Assembly (NCBI GenBank): GCA_018650445.1
Contig: JABIFX010000023.1
Location: 1 to 64,000 of the forward strand
Direction of reading: 5' to 3'
DNA from: Fidelibacterota bacterium
GTDB taxonomy: Bacteria > Fidelibacterota > UBA8477 > JABMPR01
Length of the DNA stretch: 64,000 nucleotides
Below the pieces are notes generated by a model. It saw only the letters and a program-made list of their open reading frames with translations. It ran no database searches and was not told the origin of the DNA. Shown in pieces: positions 1 through 11,143 of the stretch. Each line of letters opens with the position of its first letter. Within the stretch, counting starts at the first letter, position 1. The position numbers and the translations under genes were made by a program.

Positions 1-1995
1 AAGTATTGTCTCAGCAATGGTTATCCAGGGGTTGTTGTGACAGAAAATACCGGCATTTTCTTTGTAACCAGGTGGATAGGTGGATATTTCACCCAGATTA
101 AGTTTGTAACTGGTGTATGCAGGTTGATTCAGGACAATCCCGTGATCACAGTCCAGATTCTGCTTCACTGAATCCAGGGTTTGTTGGGCCCGTCCATCGT
201 CCAGACCAATTCCAGCCATAACACACATGCCCTGCGGTTCGATGAAAATTTTTCCTTCATCATTCTCATGGCTGCCTACTTTTTCACCAAAATGATCATA
301 TGCTCTTAGAAACCACTCCCCGTCCCAGCCATGTTTTTTGACAGCCTGTTCCATCTTTTTGACTTCCTGCATGGCTCGAGAGGCTTCAGCAGCATTACCG
401 ATCTGCTTACATATATCTGCATATTCGCGACCATAGGCTACAAACATGCCAGCAATAAAGACTGATTCAGCCTGCCCACCTTCTTTATTTTCAGTCGTTT
501 GGAATGATTCTCCTGGCGTCTCTGAAAAACAATTCAGGTTGAGACAATCATTCCAGTCTGCCCGACCAATAAGGGGCAAGCCGTGCGGTCCAAGATTATT
601 GATGACATGGTCGAAGGATCGTTTGAGATGCTCTGACATAGGAGCTGCCAGGTCAGGGTCATTTTCAAAATCTACCACCTCATCCAGAATGGAGAAATCT
701 CCTGTTTCCTTGAGGTATTCGTTTGTAGAAAGGATGAGCCATAAAGGATCATCGTTAAAACCCGTGCCTACTTCATCATTCCCACGCTTGGTAAGAGGTT
801 GATATTGGTGATAGGCACCGCCATCTCTCAACTGAGTGGCAGCCAGATCAAGAATTCTCTCCCTGGCTCGTTCTGGAATTTGGTGAACGAAGCCGATGAG
901 ATCCTGATTGGAATCTCGAAACCCCATTCCCCTTCCAATCCCACTTTCAAAATAGGAGGCACTGCGTGAGAGATTGAAAGTGATCATACACTGGTAGGGA
1001 TTCCAGGTATTGACCATTCTTTCCAGTTTTGGATCCAATCCGTCGAGGTGATAGGTGTTAAGAAGACCTGACCAATACACTTTAAGCTCATCGAGAGCCT
1101 GGTTTACCTGTCTGTCATGCTTGAATTGATGGTGCATTGCCCTGGCAATATCCTTGTTGATAACCCCGGGTTTTTCCCATTTATCATCCTTGGGGTTTTC
1201 AACATAACCAAGGACAAATATAATGTCTCTCGACTCTCCAGGAAACAATTCTACTTTGATATTGTGGGAAGCAATTGGCGACCAACCCTGGGCCATGGAA
1301 TTTCCAGAAGTACCCTCTGAAACGACCTGAGGATTTCCCAATCCATTGTAGAGACCCAGAAAGGCTTCTCGATCTGTGTCAAAACCTGATAAGGGATCGC
1401 TACAGGCATAAAAAGCATAGTGATTTCTACGTTCTCGATATTCGGTTTTGTGATAAATAACCCTCTCTTCAACTTCAACCTCACCTGTATTCAAGTTTCG
1501 TTGAAAGTTGGTAGCGTCATCTTGAGCGTCCCATAGGGCCCATTCAACAAAGCTAAACAAATCCAGTTTCTTAGGTTCGCTCCCTGTGTTCTTCAAGGAA
1601 ATACGCTGTACTTCCCCCTTGAAGTTGAGAGGCACCAGGTGAGTTACTTCAGCCTGGACACCATTCCGCGTGCCTGAAATGATGGAATATCCCAGGCCAT
1701 GACGACAGGAGTAGTTTTCAAGCTTCGCCTGGACGGGTTGCCAACCTGGATTCCAGACATCATCACCATCTCTGATGTAAAAGTAGGTTCCGCTTTGATC
1801 CAGAGGCACATTGTTATATCGATACCGGGTTACACGTCGAAGTTTTGCATCCTGGTAGAATGCATATCCACCACCCGTATTAGATATGAGCCTGAAGTAG
1901 TCTTGCGTCCCGAGATAGTTGATCCAGGGCCAGGGTGTTTTTGGAGATGTGATTACATATTCACGGCGTTCATCATCAAAATATCCGTATTTCAA
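1..1995 (-). CDS. GH94 family glycoside phosphorylase (cellobiose/laminaribiose phosphorylase-like), C-terminus cut by window edge; TTG start
   Basis: Manual reverse translation from TTG at 1995: [66 protein letters not shown], a typical GH94 N-terminus; the same frame reads [15 protein letters not shown] at the window start. Absent from the ORF track because it runs off the edge. Confidence 0.9.
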   Translation of the reverse strand, partial: MKYGYFDDERREYVITSPKTPWPWINYLGTQDYFRLISNTGGGYAFYQDAKLRRVTRYRYNNVPLDQSGTYFYIRDGDDVWNPGWQPVQAKLENYSCRHGLGYSIISGTRNGVQAEVTHLVPLNFKGEVQRISLKNTGSEPKKLDLFSFVEWALWDAQDDATNFQRNLNTGEVEVEERVIYHKTEYRERRNHYAFYACSDPLSGFDTDREAFLGLYNGLGNPQVVSEGTSGNSMAQGWSPIASHNIKVELFPGESRDIIFVLGYVENPKDDKWEKPGVINKDIARAMHHQFKHDRQVNQALDELKVYWSGLLNTYHLDGLDPKLERMVNTWNPYQCMITFNLSRSASYFESGIGRGMGFRDSNQDLIGFVHQIPERARERILDLAATQLRDGGAYHQYQPLTKRGNDEVGTGFNDDPLWLILSTNEYLKETGDFSILDEVVDFENDPDLAAPMSEHLKRSFDHVINNLGPHGLPLIGRADWNDCLNLNCFSETPGESFQTTENKEGGQAESVFIAGMFVAYGREYADICKQIGNAAEASRAMQEVKKMEQAVKKHGWDGEWFLRAYDHFGEKVGSHENDEGKIFIEPQGMCVMAGIGLDDGRAQQTLDSVKQNLDCDHGIVLNQPAYTSYKLNLGEISTYPPGYKENAGIFCHNNPWITIAETIL

Positions 1996-2015
1996 GACCT
2001 ATCCTTTATGAATTT

Positions 2016-3806
2016 TTAATCGTTTGCCAATTCATCGAACCAACGTTTTTTGAGCCAGTAGCTGGTTGCCACTGCTAGAGCCACAGCAATTCCCATGGCA
2101 TACCATTCACGGATGATCAGGTAGACTGGAGCTACCACCAGGGATGTCTGCCAGATAATTCCTACAGCCACATTGCTCAGGTCGCGTACAGCCGATGCAC
2201 CCGTTTTAAAATCAGGATCGTCTACGTGTACAGCTTCTGCAACTGGACCCCAGAATCCCCAGGGTCGGACAGAGGTATAGAATGCCTTAAGGTCATCCAT
2301 CTCATCTGGAGCAGTCAATAAGCTACCCAGGACGCTACCTACAGCACCAAGACCCATGGTTACAGGGAAATAGTATAAATAATCAGAAGATGGAACGATC
2401 TGGGCCAAAACCATTGCAGTAACTATACCAGAGAGCATACCCCAGAAGTATCCGTACCCATTAAATCGCCACCAGTGCCATTTCAAGACGTTTGGAGCGG
2501 TGAAGCCACCCCATAGACCTGTAACTATCCAACCCATGGCAGAATGGATACTCTCGGCCTGAGTTCCCATGATGATACCAACTACCACGATGAGGATGCT
2601 GGCACCGTAACTCATCCAGATAACTTTCTTTTCGGTGGCATCAGGATCGATGTAGCGTTTATAAATATCGTTTACCAGGTAAGCCGCACCAGAATTCACG
2701 GTTGAATCAAAGGTGCTCATATAGGCCGCCAGTAAACCCGCAATTACCAATCCGGTTACGCCAACTGGAAAAAATTCTCGAATGACAAAAGGCATGAGCA
2801 TTTCAAAATCAGCCCCACCTTGCATGCTGCGCAGTTCACCACTGAAGAAGACCAGCCCCAGAACCGCTATTCCGCCAATCATTAGCCAACGAGGGACTAA
2901 AGCTGCTGAGACCATGCCACTCATCATGGCAGATTCCTTGGGACTACGGGTTGCCAGAACACGCTGCATATCATAGTTGGGAGCGGTTCCTGCCATGCTG
3001 GTGAGTATTCCCTTAAAGAGCATCATCATCCAGACGATGGTGAACATATTGTAGCCATCTGTTTTAATTTTCTCTGTCACCGAAGGAATCAGGCCAGACC
3101 AGTCCAGATCAAGTGTATATCCGAAAAACAGGGTTTTCCAACCATCAGGGATGACTGCATTCAGGGCATCAGGGGCAACATTGGTCATGGCTATGACAGC
3201 AATGAATATTGAGGCAATGGTAAGCATGATAAATTGAAAGACATCAGTAATGACCACACTGAACATACCACCGAGAATCACATAGAAAGTGGTAATACCC
3301 ATGAGGACCATGGCGTAAGTGTCAGGAGTCCAGTCCCAGGGTAAAAAGGCAGCGGCAAAACGTCCCACACCCTGATAGGCATAAATCAGGAAACTCACAA
3401 CTGAGATGAGGGCAAACACAACAATGGCAATACGGGAAAGTTCAGCTCCACGTCCCTTGCCAAAACGAGTACCAATCCACTCAGCTCCAGTTACCACACC
3501 ACTGCGTCTGATCCAGACAGCCAGGTAGATCATGAGAAAGATCTGATTAAAGGTGGGCCACAACCAGGGAAGCCAGGTACCTTTTAAACCGTAAACGAAA
3601 AGCATTGAGACCAGCCACATCGTACCAGCAATATCAAACATACTTGAAGCATTTGAGACGCCCAGGACATACCAGGGAATACTGCGACCACCAAGAAAGT
3701 AGGCGTCCATACCTTCACCAGCCCGGCTTCTAAGCCATAGTCCCATGAGAACAACTGCGACGAGATAAATAACAATAATAGAACTATCAACTATATGCAG
3801 GGTCAT
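2016..3806 (-). CDS. Sodium:solute symporter (SSS) family protein
   Basis: 596 aa, multiple TM helices, SSS-like N-terminus (AYFLGGRSIPWYVLGVSNASSMFDIAGT). Confidence 0.88.
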   Translation of the reverse strand: MTLHIVDSSIIVIYLVAVVLMGLWLRSRAGEGMDAYFLGGRSIPWYVLGVSNASSMFDIAGTMWLVSMLFVYGLKGTWLPWLWPTFNQIFLMIYLAVWIRRSGVVTGAEWIGTRFGKGRGAELSRIAIVVFALISVVSFLIYAYQGVGRFAAAFLPWDWTPDTYAMVLMGITTFYVILGGMFSVVITDVFQFIMLTIASIFIAVIAMTNVAPDALNAVIPDGWKTLFFGYTLDLDWSGLIPSVTEKIKTDGYNMFTIVWMMMLFKGILTSMAGTAPNYDMQRVLATRSPKESAMMSGMVSAALVPRWLMIGGIAVLGLVFFSGELRSMQGGADFEMLMPFVIREFFPVGVTGLVIAGLLAAYMSTFDSTVNSGAAYLVNDIYKRYIDPDATEKKVIWMSYGASILIVVVGIIMGTQAESIHSAMGWIVTGLWGGFTAPNVLKWHWWRFNGYGYFWGMLSGIVTAMVLAQIVPSSDYLYYFPVTMGLGAVGSVLGSLLTAPDEMDDLKAFYTSVRPWGFWGPVAEAVHVDDPDFKTGASAVRDLSNVAVGIIWQTSLVVAPVYLIIREWYAMGIAVALAVATSYWLKKRWFDELAND

Positions 3807-3871
3807 AATTTTACTGCTCCTTGTGACATGATTTCGTTTTCAATAATTGAACAACTATAATGCAGAATGAT

Positions 3872-5704
3872 TTACTCCCAGGTTGCTTTAACATCCTGGT
3901 AAAATTTCTGCATCACATAAAAAGCTTTTTTCTTATCACCAGTCTCCCCTATGAGACCTTTACGGTTCCAGCCATCCTGGATGCCAGGGAGAACGCGACG
4001 TGGAGAATGAAAATCAGATAATATCCAGGGTGATGTTCCCCTCAATTGAGGAAGTCGCTGAAACATCTCTATGGATTCAGCATAAATATTTTCCTGATAC
4101 TCCTCAGTCCATATTTCATTCTGAGCACCATGCAAGCCCTGCAGAGCGCCTGCTCCAAATTCTGAAACGATCACCGGTTTATTCTGATCGATTGCCCATT
4201 GGATCTTGTCACACTTATCAGGCAATCCATCATACCAGCCGATGTAGGCATTAAAACTCAAGATATCCACAAACTCAGCAAAAGGATCAGTGATCTTGCG
4301 TGTTAAACCACCTTCGCCTGAGCCCTGCATTTCCAAAGCAGCACTGATAAGACGAGTATCATCCTTACTGAGAGCAAAGTTTCTCAAGTTCTTCAGGAAT
4401 TCCATCCTGGCGTCACTCACTGGCGTTTCATTCGCCATGGACCAAATGATAACAGATGCTCTGTTCTTATCACGTGAGATAACTTCGCTAAGTTGCTGTT
4501 GTGCAGTGGAGTAGGTCTGTTTGTTCTCCCAGGATATGGTCCAGTATACTGGATTTTCTTCCCAGACCATGATGCCCATTTCATCAGCGAGGCGCAGCAT
4601 GTTTTCATTGTGGGGATAATGAGCGAGGCGAACATAATTGCAGCCCAATTCCTTAGCCCATCCCAGCAAGAGTCGGGAGTCTTCCATGCTGTAAGCGCGA
4701 CCCCCACGAATGGGGTTCTCTTCATGGATGCATATGCCCCTGAGGAAAATGGATTCACCATTTAATAGAATATCTGAATTTCTGGTGGCAAGGGTTCTAA
4801 ATCCAATTCGATCGCTGAGGACCTCAGTATCGAGCTGGATGTTAATATCATAGAGCATGGGATTATCAGGTGACCAAAATTTGATTTCTCTTGAGTTAAG
4901 CTCTAGCTCTGCACTTCCCTCAACATCTGTTGTCAAGGACTTCTTCAGCCTGAGGCCGGGTATATCCACTATGACCTTGCGATTCGCTTTGTCTTCACCA
5001 TCGAGCTGGATATAGCCCTTTATGTCCCTCTTTGATCCCTTTTCCAATTGAATGAAATAATCAGATACAAAGGTTGAACTGACCTCTATCAATGAAACAT
5101 CTCGTGTAAGTCCGCCAAAGTTCCACCAATCTGTATTTACAGTTGGCACTTCATCTTTCTTGCGGGTGTTGTCTACTTTGACAATGAGAAAATTATCTTT
5201 GGGTCTGACGATATCAGTGATTTCAAAATTGAAGGGTGTAAAGCCTCCCTTATGAACACCAAGCTTCTGACCATTCAGATAGACATCAGCCTTATAGTTG
5301 ATAGCCCCAAAATGGACAAAGACTCGATTATCATCTCGCGTCTTCTCATAGTCGAAGGACCTTTTATACCAGATCGTTCCTTCATAATAGTAGAGTTTTT
5401 CCTTTTGAGAGTTCCAGTCACCTGGGACGATGATAGCCTCTGATTTATCGAAATCGTATTCGATCCTATCCCATGGATTTACCGGTTTCTGGTTGGTGAA
5501 ATACCCCCCACTTTGGGAAGGATCACCATAATCGTCAAAGGGTGTGTACCGATAATTGTAAAATCCATTTTCGTAGGGATCAACAATATAGTTCCAAACG
5601 CCATTCAGTGTGGTTGTCTGGCGACCTGGGATGTTCTGGATGAGTAGTTCAGAGGCCTGCAGTGAAGCGAGGGCCAGGAGCAGCAACATGTATTTTTTCA
5701 CCAT
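3872..5704 (-). CDS. Glycoside hydrolase family 2 protein, secreted
   Basis: Signal peptide; GH2 sandwich/TIM-barrel motifs (NFGGLTRDVSLIEV, RLAHYPHNENMLRLADEMGIMVWEENPVYW, SMANETPVS acid/base, VSEFGAGA nucleophile). Confidence 0.88.
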   Translation of the reverse strand: MVKKYMLLLLALASLQASELLIQNIPGRQTTTLNGVWNYIVDPYENGFYNYRYTPFDDYGDPSQSGGYFTNQKPVNPWDRIEYDFDKSEAIIVPGDWNSQKEKLYYYEGTIWYKRSFDYEKTRDDNRVFVHFGAINYKADVYLNGQKLGVHKGGFTPFNFEITDIVRPKDNFLIVKVDNTRKKDEVPTVNTDWWNFGGLTRDVSLIEVSSTFVSDYFIQLEKGSKRDIKGYIQLDGEDKANRKVIVDIPGLRLKKSLTTDVEGSAELELNSREIKFWSPDNPMLYDINIQLDTEVLSDRIGFRTLATRNSDILLNGESIFLRGICIHEENPIRGGRAYSMEDSRLLLGWAKELGCNYVRLAHYPHNENMLRLADEMGIMVWEENPVYWTISWENKQTYSTAQQQLSEVISRDKNRASVIIWSMANETPVSDARMEFLKNLRNFALSKDDTRLISAALEMQGSGEGGLTRKITDPFAEFVDILSFNAYIGWYDGLPDKCDKIQWAIDQNKPVIVSEFGAGALQGLHGAQNEIWTEEYQENIYAESIEMFQRLPQLRGTSPWILSDFHSPRRVLPGIQDGWNRKGLIGETGDKKKAFYVMQKFYQDVKATWE

Positions 5705-5740
5705 AATATCATTCCTACGAGACTATTGAAGGTTTAACAG

Positions 5741-6424
5741 TTACTGCGAAAGGGATTCGTCCGAATATAAATTGATTCTATCCACCTCTGCCAATGCAGA
5801 GAGATCCTTGACAAACGCATTCCCTTTTGAGGCATCCCTAAGTGTTACGTAGTATGAAATCTCATACTGGGAACTACTGCCCAAAGACCTGACATTGATC
5901 ATGGTGAACGATTTACAGTGGGACTGAATGATGGCCATATAGGGCGGTTCTCCCCCATTATGGTCCCCACTATAGGCGAACTGTAACAAATTTTCATCGT
6001 TGCGGTGCGCACCATATCCAATTTTACTCATGACCAAAAGAACAGCACTGATACTCAAGGTTCCAATAATAGCGATTTGAGCCAATCCAACACCAGCGGC
6101 CAGACCAATTGTCAGGGAAAAGAATATGAAGACAATATCCATGGGGTCTTTTACCGCTGTTCGAAAGCGAATAATTGACATGGCACCTACTAGGCCGAAC
6201 GCCCTGGCCAAATTGTTACCAATGACAATAATGACTACTGTGGTGATCATTGCCAACACAACCAGAGAATTAGAGATGCTTTTTGAATACGATGCACCAC
6301 CAAAAGTCAATTTATAGGTCTGGGCAATGACCAGCCCGCACAATAACGCAACCAGCAGGTTGAGTAGCACATCACCTGTGCGTATATTCATGTCCATAAG
6401 CGACTGTAATTCAAATAATTGCAT
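5741..6424 (-). CDS. DUF4956 domain membrane protein
   Basis: 227 aa with GLVGAMSIIRFRTAVKDPMDIVFIFFSLTIGLAAGVG, characteristic of DUF4956. Confidence 0.85.
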   Translation of the reverse strand: MQLFELQSLMDMNIRTGDVLLNLLVALLCGLVIAQTYKLTFGGASYSKSISNSLVVLAMITTVVIIVIGNNLARAFGLVGAMSIIRFRTAVKDPMDIVFIFFSLTIGLAAGVGLAQIAIIGTLSISAVLLVMSKIGYGAHRNDENLLQFAYSGDHNGGEPPYMAIIQSHCKSFTMINVRSLGSSSQYEISYYVTLRDASKGNAFVKDLSALAEVDRINLYSDESLSQ

Positions 6425-6435
6425 ATCTTTTCTTT

Positions 6436-7203
6436 CTAGTAGTGAATCATGGCAACAATTTCATGTTTTGTACAATCTCCCACATGACGATAATGGGCAT
6501 CTATTCCTCGCACGTACTTGGAAAAAGCCTGTTTTCGAAGATTGTGTTTCCGGACAATTCGCTTGAACCATTCCGGCATGGGGTTCTCAGATTTATACTC
6601 TAACACGAACTCCTGATCCAGAAATGAGACCAGTCGACCTTCTTCATAGAGATCATCAAGACCTGGATACATCATTGACCGAATATTGCTATCAAACGTA
6701 ACGCGGTCAGAATGATTGAAGATGCCGATATAAGCTTCCCGAGTATAGGTCACCAGATTCATGGGGACACGGGTGCTACGCTTCAGGTAGAACATAAACT
6801 TATTGGCTTTCTCCAGAGAATTAGGAAAGTCTTTTCGGTATGGGAAGTATTTTTCCAGATCGCCACCTGATAGTAGATCGGCTAGATCGGTATATTTTAG
6901 TGGAGTTCGATCCTTGGAAATAAACGTGTTGTTCTTCCACTTGATCTCAAGAAAAACCTCACTGTTCTCGGTACAGGTGTTATACCCTCTTACCCTCAAT
7001 TTCTTGCGCATCTGCAAGCCAGCGTGCTTTTCGTAATAATCACGCAACCCAAAGGTGTCAAAATATATGGACCGGATTTCGTAAATATTGGATTTTTGTA
7101 AGGCACGATGGTTGTCAGGACGGACATATGGTGCAATATCACGACGAATAAGGTCCATGGAAGACAGGGGGATGACATACTTATCTTCTTGGCGCCCAGG
7201 CAT
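6436..7203 (-). CDS. VTC domain-containing protein (polyphosphate polymerase-like)
   Basis: 255 aa: EDKYVIP, EIRSIYFDTFGLRDYYEKHAGLQMRKKLRVRGYN, VFLEIKWKNN, the VTC/CYTH tunnel-fold basic and acidic motifs; adjacent to DUF4956. Confidence 0.85.
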   Translation of the reverse strand: MPGRQEDKYVIPLSSMDLIRRDIAPYVRPDNHRALQKSNIYEIRSIYFDTFGLRDYYEKHAGLQMRKKLRVRGYNTCTENSEVFLEIKWKNNTFISKDRTPLKYTDLADLLSGGDLEKYFPYRKDFPNSLEKANKFMFYLKRSTRVPMNLVTYTREAYIGIFNHSDRVTFDSNIRSMMYPGLDDLYEEGRLVSFLDQEFVLEYKSENPMPEWFKRIVRKHNLRKQAFSKYVRGIDAHYRHVGDCTKHEIVAMIHY

Positions 7204-7213
7204 TTCTAATGTC

Positions 7214-8260
7214 CTAAATCGATTCCATGAGCAAGTGGAATAAACTTTTTGATGTAAAATTTACAGAGGCATCCAACAACTGACCGGGGACCAATAGTCT
7301 ATCGTCATTGGGAATCCGAATACGAACCAAAATAAGCTGCTCGCCACCTACTCTGAGTATGTGATCATCCACTTGCATTGGCTCGTGGGAGATATTCATC
7401 TCAAAACCTGCACCGGACAAAGACACCTGGGAAGTCCAATCAATCCGACCAAGAGACCCACCCTGTATAGGTAGAGTGACGATCAGGGTGTCAACCTGTT
7501 CAATGGAGAGCAGCGTATCCTCAGATAATGGAAAGAATAACTGTCCAGAAACGGGACTGAACAAGGTCATTTGTGCCAGCACATCACGAGCCAGAGCCAA
7601 TTTCTTTTCTTCATCAGCTATCTGTGTACGATAAACATCCAGTTTTCTCGTCTGGGCACCACTGAGAGCAGATCCCAGATCGGCCTCGGCAATGGAGACT
7701 CGAATGGCATCCAGGCGTTCCCGACGGACCTCAATATCGTATTCCTGTTGGGGAATTATCTTACTGTCCAGCAAACTTTTGGAGCGTTCTAGAATTTTTC
7801 GTTGTTCTTCAAGTCTGGTCTCGGCGTAAGTCAGTCGGAGTCTGGCTGCCTTGATTTCTGTAGCCTTGTTTCCCGATCGCTCAAATTCCAGGGAGGCTTT
7901 CAAATTGTTAATATTTCCTTCAAGGCTGAGGATGCGGTCTGAGAGCGTTGAAGAGTATAGCCAACCCAGAGTATCACCTCGCATGACAGCGCCCTGAGAA
8001 ATGGCAGGGTTCGCCTTATATGAGACCAATCCACCACGATCAGGAACCAGGCTATTGGATTGAAGGGTCTGATTTGTCCATAGATCCTTCAGCTGTGTTG
8101 AATAGGACCCTGTCCCATTAGATATGACTTGATATTGAGTTGACGCTGTAACCACTGCCTTTAGGGAGGCACCTTGAGGGAAAGGAATAAATATCAGCAG
8201 GAGAACAAGAACCAATCCAAGAACCATGTTTGTTGTGATTTTATTGTGCTTTACATCCAT
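7214..8260 (-). CDS. HlyD-like membrane fusion/adaptor protein
   Basis: 348 aa, N-terminal TM, long coiled-coil region, beta-barrel-like C-terminus. Confidence 0.7.
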   Translation of the reverse strand: MDVKHNKITTNMVLGLVLVLLLIFIPFPQGASLKAVVTASTQYQVISNGTGSYSTQLKDLWTNQTLQSNSLVPDRGGLVSYKANPAISQGAVMRGDTLGWLYSSTLSDRILSLEGNINNLKASLEFERSGNKATEIKAARLRLTYAETRLEEQRKILERSKSLLDSKIIPQQEYDIEVRRERLDAIRVSIAEADLGSALSGAQTRKLDVYRTQIADEEKKLALARDVLAQMTLFSPVSGQLFFPLSEDTLLSIEQVDTLIVTLPIQGGSLGRIDWTSQVSLSGAGFEMNISHEPMQVDDHILRVGGEQLILVRIRIPNDDRLLVPGQLLDASVNFTSKSLFHLLMESI

Positions 8261-8387
8261 CCCAATACCAATTCTCTAAGTTCTACTTAATTCAGTTTAT
8301 AATACTTAAGACGCCATAAAATCTTTTTTTTCATTTGCCCAAAATCCAGAATACATCTCCAATGATTCGAACTCAGCCCATTCAAGA

Positions 8388-10352
8388 TCAGGGAAGATAG
8401 ATCATTTTTCTAACGAGTTGTTCGTCAGCCACAGATGCACGATAAAGATATACACCTGCTGGTACATACTGTCCATCAACATTTATACCATCCCACTTTA
8501 TATTGGGAGTGCTATGTTGATCAACTTCGAAAGTTTTAACCTGACGACCCAAAATATCCAGTATCTCCACTTCAAGTGGTCCTTCAGTCTGCGTTGATAC
8601 TGGAATGGTCGTGCCTGAGTTAAACGGATTGGGATAATTTTGATCCAAAGTAAAGGTGTTGGGTATCTCGGGAAAAGCATAGGCCGAATCAAGGGTGAAT
8701 ATCATTGATCTTAGATTGGGGCCGGACTGCAATATCTGTAGCATCAATTCATGCTCACCTATGGGAATATCAAGATCTTCAATGATCAATTCCTCGTATG
8801 TCGTCCAACTTCCAGTGATGGGCGTTGAATTGATGGTAGTGAGCACCACACCATCCAGAAAGAGTCTCAATTGTCCGGAGTATGATGTGCTGGCGCACTC
8901 CAGACTCAAGTCATAGATACCACCATACTCAGCAGTAAATGTGTATTTCATCCACTCCCCTGCAGTTGCCCAACCCACATTGGGAACACCTGAAGGCGAT
9001 ATTTCAATATCCACACCATCATTGCGATACTGGTGGCCATTGTTCCAGGCTGTATAATTATCCCAGTGAACTGTCTCATACACATCATCCTGGTAGGCAA
9101 CACTCTGAGCACCTATATCATAATCGGCTGCCAGAATCGTTCCTGGTATGGCGTGTTCCTTGAGGGGTAGATTTTGACTCGCGAATTCTGGACTAAACCA
9201 GGAAGCCACAACACCAGGGCTATAGTGGCAGTTCTCTGTTTTCAGATTGTCGGCAAATTCCATGAGGATTGCCTGGGCAGTTTGAGCAGCTGGTTGTGCT
9301 CCTGTCCCCTGCCAATAATTACGTAGCACATCCCAATTTGCTGGAAGAGGTGCTGAGTATGGTGAGGTAATTGTTTCAAATTTCTTCGTGGTCCACCAAC
9401 ACCATCCGATATTGTTGTCCTCAAACAATTGCACTGCATCGTGGAACCACATATTGGAGTTTTCACCTGTCTCACTCATCCAGAGAGGAACATTGTGTGC
9501 ACCGCGCATATTCAGATAGCTCTGAATAGAATTTCGGTCATTAACACTCCAGTATTTATGAAAGCTATAAGCCATATTGATATCAAAGGGTGGTGTCAAC
9601 CCGGTAAAATCCGTTGCGTACCAATTCCCTTCAATAAAGAGCATATGGTTGTTATCAACTGCTCTGATAACATTGCGGATACTCACATAAAGAGATCTAA
9701 ACTCCTGGGCAGTTACACCTTCGTGAAGAACAGGTTCGTTCAGCAGATCATAACCTCCCACCCAGGGTTCATTCACATACCGCTGTGCAATAGCTTCCCA
9801 AATTTCGATGGTGTGAGCTTTATTTGAGTCTGCCAACCATAGACGGGCAGTCCCATCACTGTCGCTTATGGGACCTGCATTCTGTCCACCAGGGGCACAG
9901 TGCATATCCAGGACAACATGCATACCGACATCAGAGCACCAAGCGATAAGAGAGTCAGTCACCTCAAAACCCCATTCACTCCAGACACCCCGGTAGGGTG
10001 AAAACATGTTATAGTGAAAGGGCATTCTTACATGATCAAAACCCCACTCAGCCAATTCAGCAATATCTTCCCGGGTCACATAATTTTCATGATATGCGGT
10101 ATAAAATTGTTCTGCACCGGCTTCCCCCACAACATCTACAATATCATTGCGAATGGTTGTAGGTGATTGAGATATGGTATGGAGCATATATCCTTCTGGT
10201 ACCAACCAACCGCCCAGTCCCATCCCTTTCATTAAGGCGAGATTTCCATCAGCATCTACCATGTTGTGACCTTCTGAGTGAACAAAGGCTTTCAGTGGTA
10301 CAACGAGCACTAGAAGTAGTAAGAGAATGTTAATTTTCTTCATTGAGCTCAT
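8388..10352 (-). CDS. GH5 family glucanase with CBM6-like module and C-terminal sorting domain
   Basis: GLGGWLVPEGYM, YDLLNEPVL, WMSETGENSN; CBM6-like NVGWATAGEWMKYTFTAEYGGIYDLSLECAS; tail NTFTLDQNYPNPFNSGTTIPVS...RKMIYLP. Confidence 0.88.
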   Translation of the reverse strand: MSSMKKINILLLLLVLVVPLKAFVHSEGHNMVDADGNLALMKGMGLGGWLVPEGYMLHTISQSPTTIRNDIVDVVGEAGAEQFYTAYHENYVTREDIAELAEWGFDHVRMPFHYNMFSPYRGVWSEWGFEVTDSLIAWCSDVGMHVVLDMHCAPGGQNAGPISDSDGTARLWLADSNKAHTIEIWEAIAQRYVNEPWVGGYDLLNEPVLHEGVTAQEFRSLYVSIRNVIRAVDNNHMLFIEGNWYATDFTGLTPPFDINMAYSFHKYWSVNDRNSIQSYLNMRGAHNVPLWMSETGENSNMWFHDAVQLFEDNNIGWCWWTTKKFETITSPYSAPLPANWDVLRNYWQGTGAQPAAQTAQAILMEFADNLKTENCHYSPGVVASWFSPEFASQNLPLKEHAIPGTILAADYDIGAQSVAYQDDVYETVHWDNYTAWNNGHQYRNDGVDIEISPSGVPNVGWATAGEWMKYTFTAEYGGIYDLSLECASTSYSGQLRLFLDGVVLTTINSTPITGSWTTYEELIIEDLDIPIGEHELMLQILQSGPNLRSMIFTLDSAYAFPEIPNTFTLDQNYPNPFNSGTTIPVSTQTEGPLEVEILDILGRQVKTFEVDQHSTPNIKWDGINVDGQYVPAGVYLYRASVADEQLVRKMIYLP

Positions 10353-11136
10353 AGAACCTTACATATTCAATATCATGATATTGGGGAAGGATTGTTGTCC
10401 CATCAGGACTACCCGGCCAAAATCCCCCAACAGCGGTATTCATGATCAGGTACATGGGCTCGTGGGGAATGCCATCAAGACTTTTGAATCGCACCACATC
10501 ATCAATGAGCCATCGCAAGCTATCAGGATACCACTCAAGCGTAAATAAATGGAAGTCCTGTGTGAAATCTGGACCGGTAAAATGAGCCGTAGCGGTTTGT
10601 CCAATTTCCCAGGGCTTTTGACCATTTTCCAGTGGACCCCAGTGGGCGGACATGTGAACGGTATTGGGCTCATGCCCCAGGAGTTCAAGAATATCTATTT
10701 CAGGCGGCCATCCTCCATTTGCGGACAGTAGCCACAATGCTGGCCACATCCCTTTGGTGCCAGGTAGACGTGCGCTGATATCTATGCGGCCATAACGTTG
10801 AAAATATTGGGAATGGATATGTCCAGAGGTAAATGATTGGTCATGATACTGACGATATCGGGAACGAAGACGCAGGTTGCCATCCTCAACATAGACCTCA
10901 TCAGGCGCGTAATATTGTTCTTCTCCATTGTGGGACCAGTGACCATCGGCAATGACCCACTTTTGAACATCCACGCTATCGCCATCAAATTCATCCTGCC
11001 ATGTCAGGGTCCAGCCTTCCAGCTCATAGGGATCGATAACCTTTTCTGTTGGAGGTGTCTCAGCTTCTTGGCATTGGATGATCAACACCAAACTGAATAG
11101 GAGAGCTGATGTTTGGAGGAGATGATGGATCTTCAT
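10330..11136 (-). CDS. GH16 family endo-beta-glucanase (laminarinase-like), lipoprotein
   Basis: Lipobox-like LVLIIQC; SGHIHSQYFQRYGRIDISARLPGTKGMWPALWLL; catalytic PEIDILELLG. Confidence 0.9.
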   Translation of the reverse strand: MKIHHLLQTSALLFSLVLIIQCQEAETPPTEKVIDPYELEGWTLTWQDEFDGDSVDVQKWVIADGHWSHNGEEQYYAPDEVYVEDGNLRLRSRYRQYHDQSFTSGHIHSQYFQRYGRIDISARLPGTKGMWPALWLLSANGGWPPEIDILELLGHEPNTVHMSAHWGPLENGQKPWEIGQTATAHFTGPDFTQDFHLFTLEWYPDSLRWLIDDVVRFKSLDGIPHEPMYLIMNTAVGGFWPGSPDGTTILPQYHDIEYVRFYELNEEN

Positions 11137-11143
11137 TGAGCAC

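Noticed and set aside
1251-1484. Small minus-strand ORF (77 aa) and several short plus ORFs within 1-2000
   Set aside because: They overlap the GH94 frame, which reads open from 1995 to the window edge; no family signal.
8300-8387. tRNA-like TTCGAA segment near 8360
   Set aside because: No acceptor, D or anticodon arms could be folded around it.
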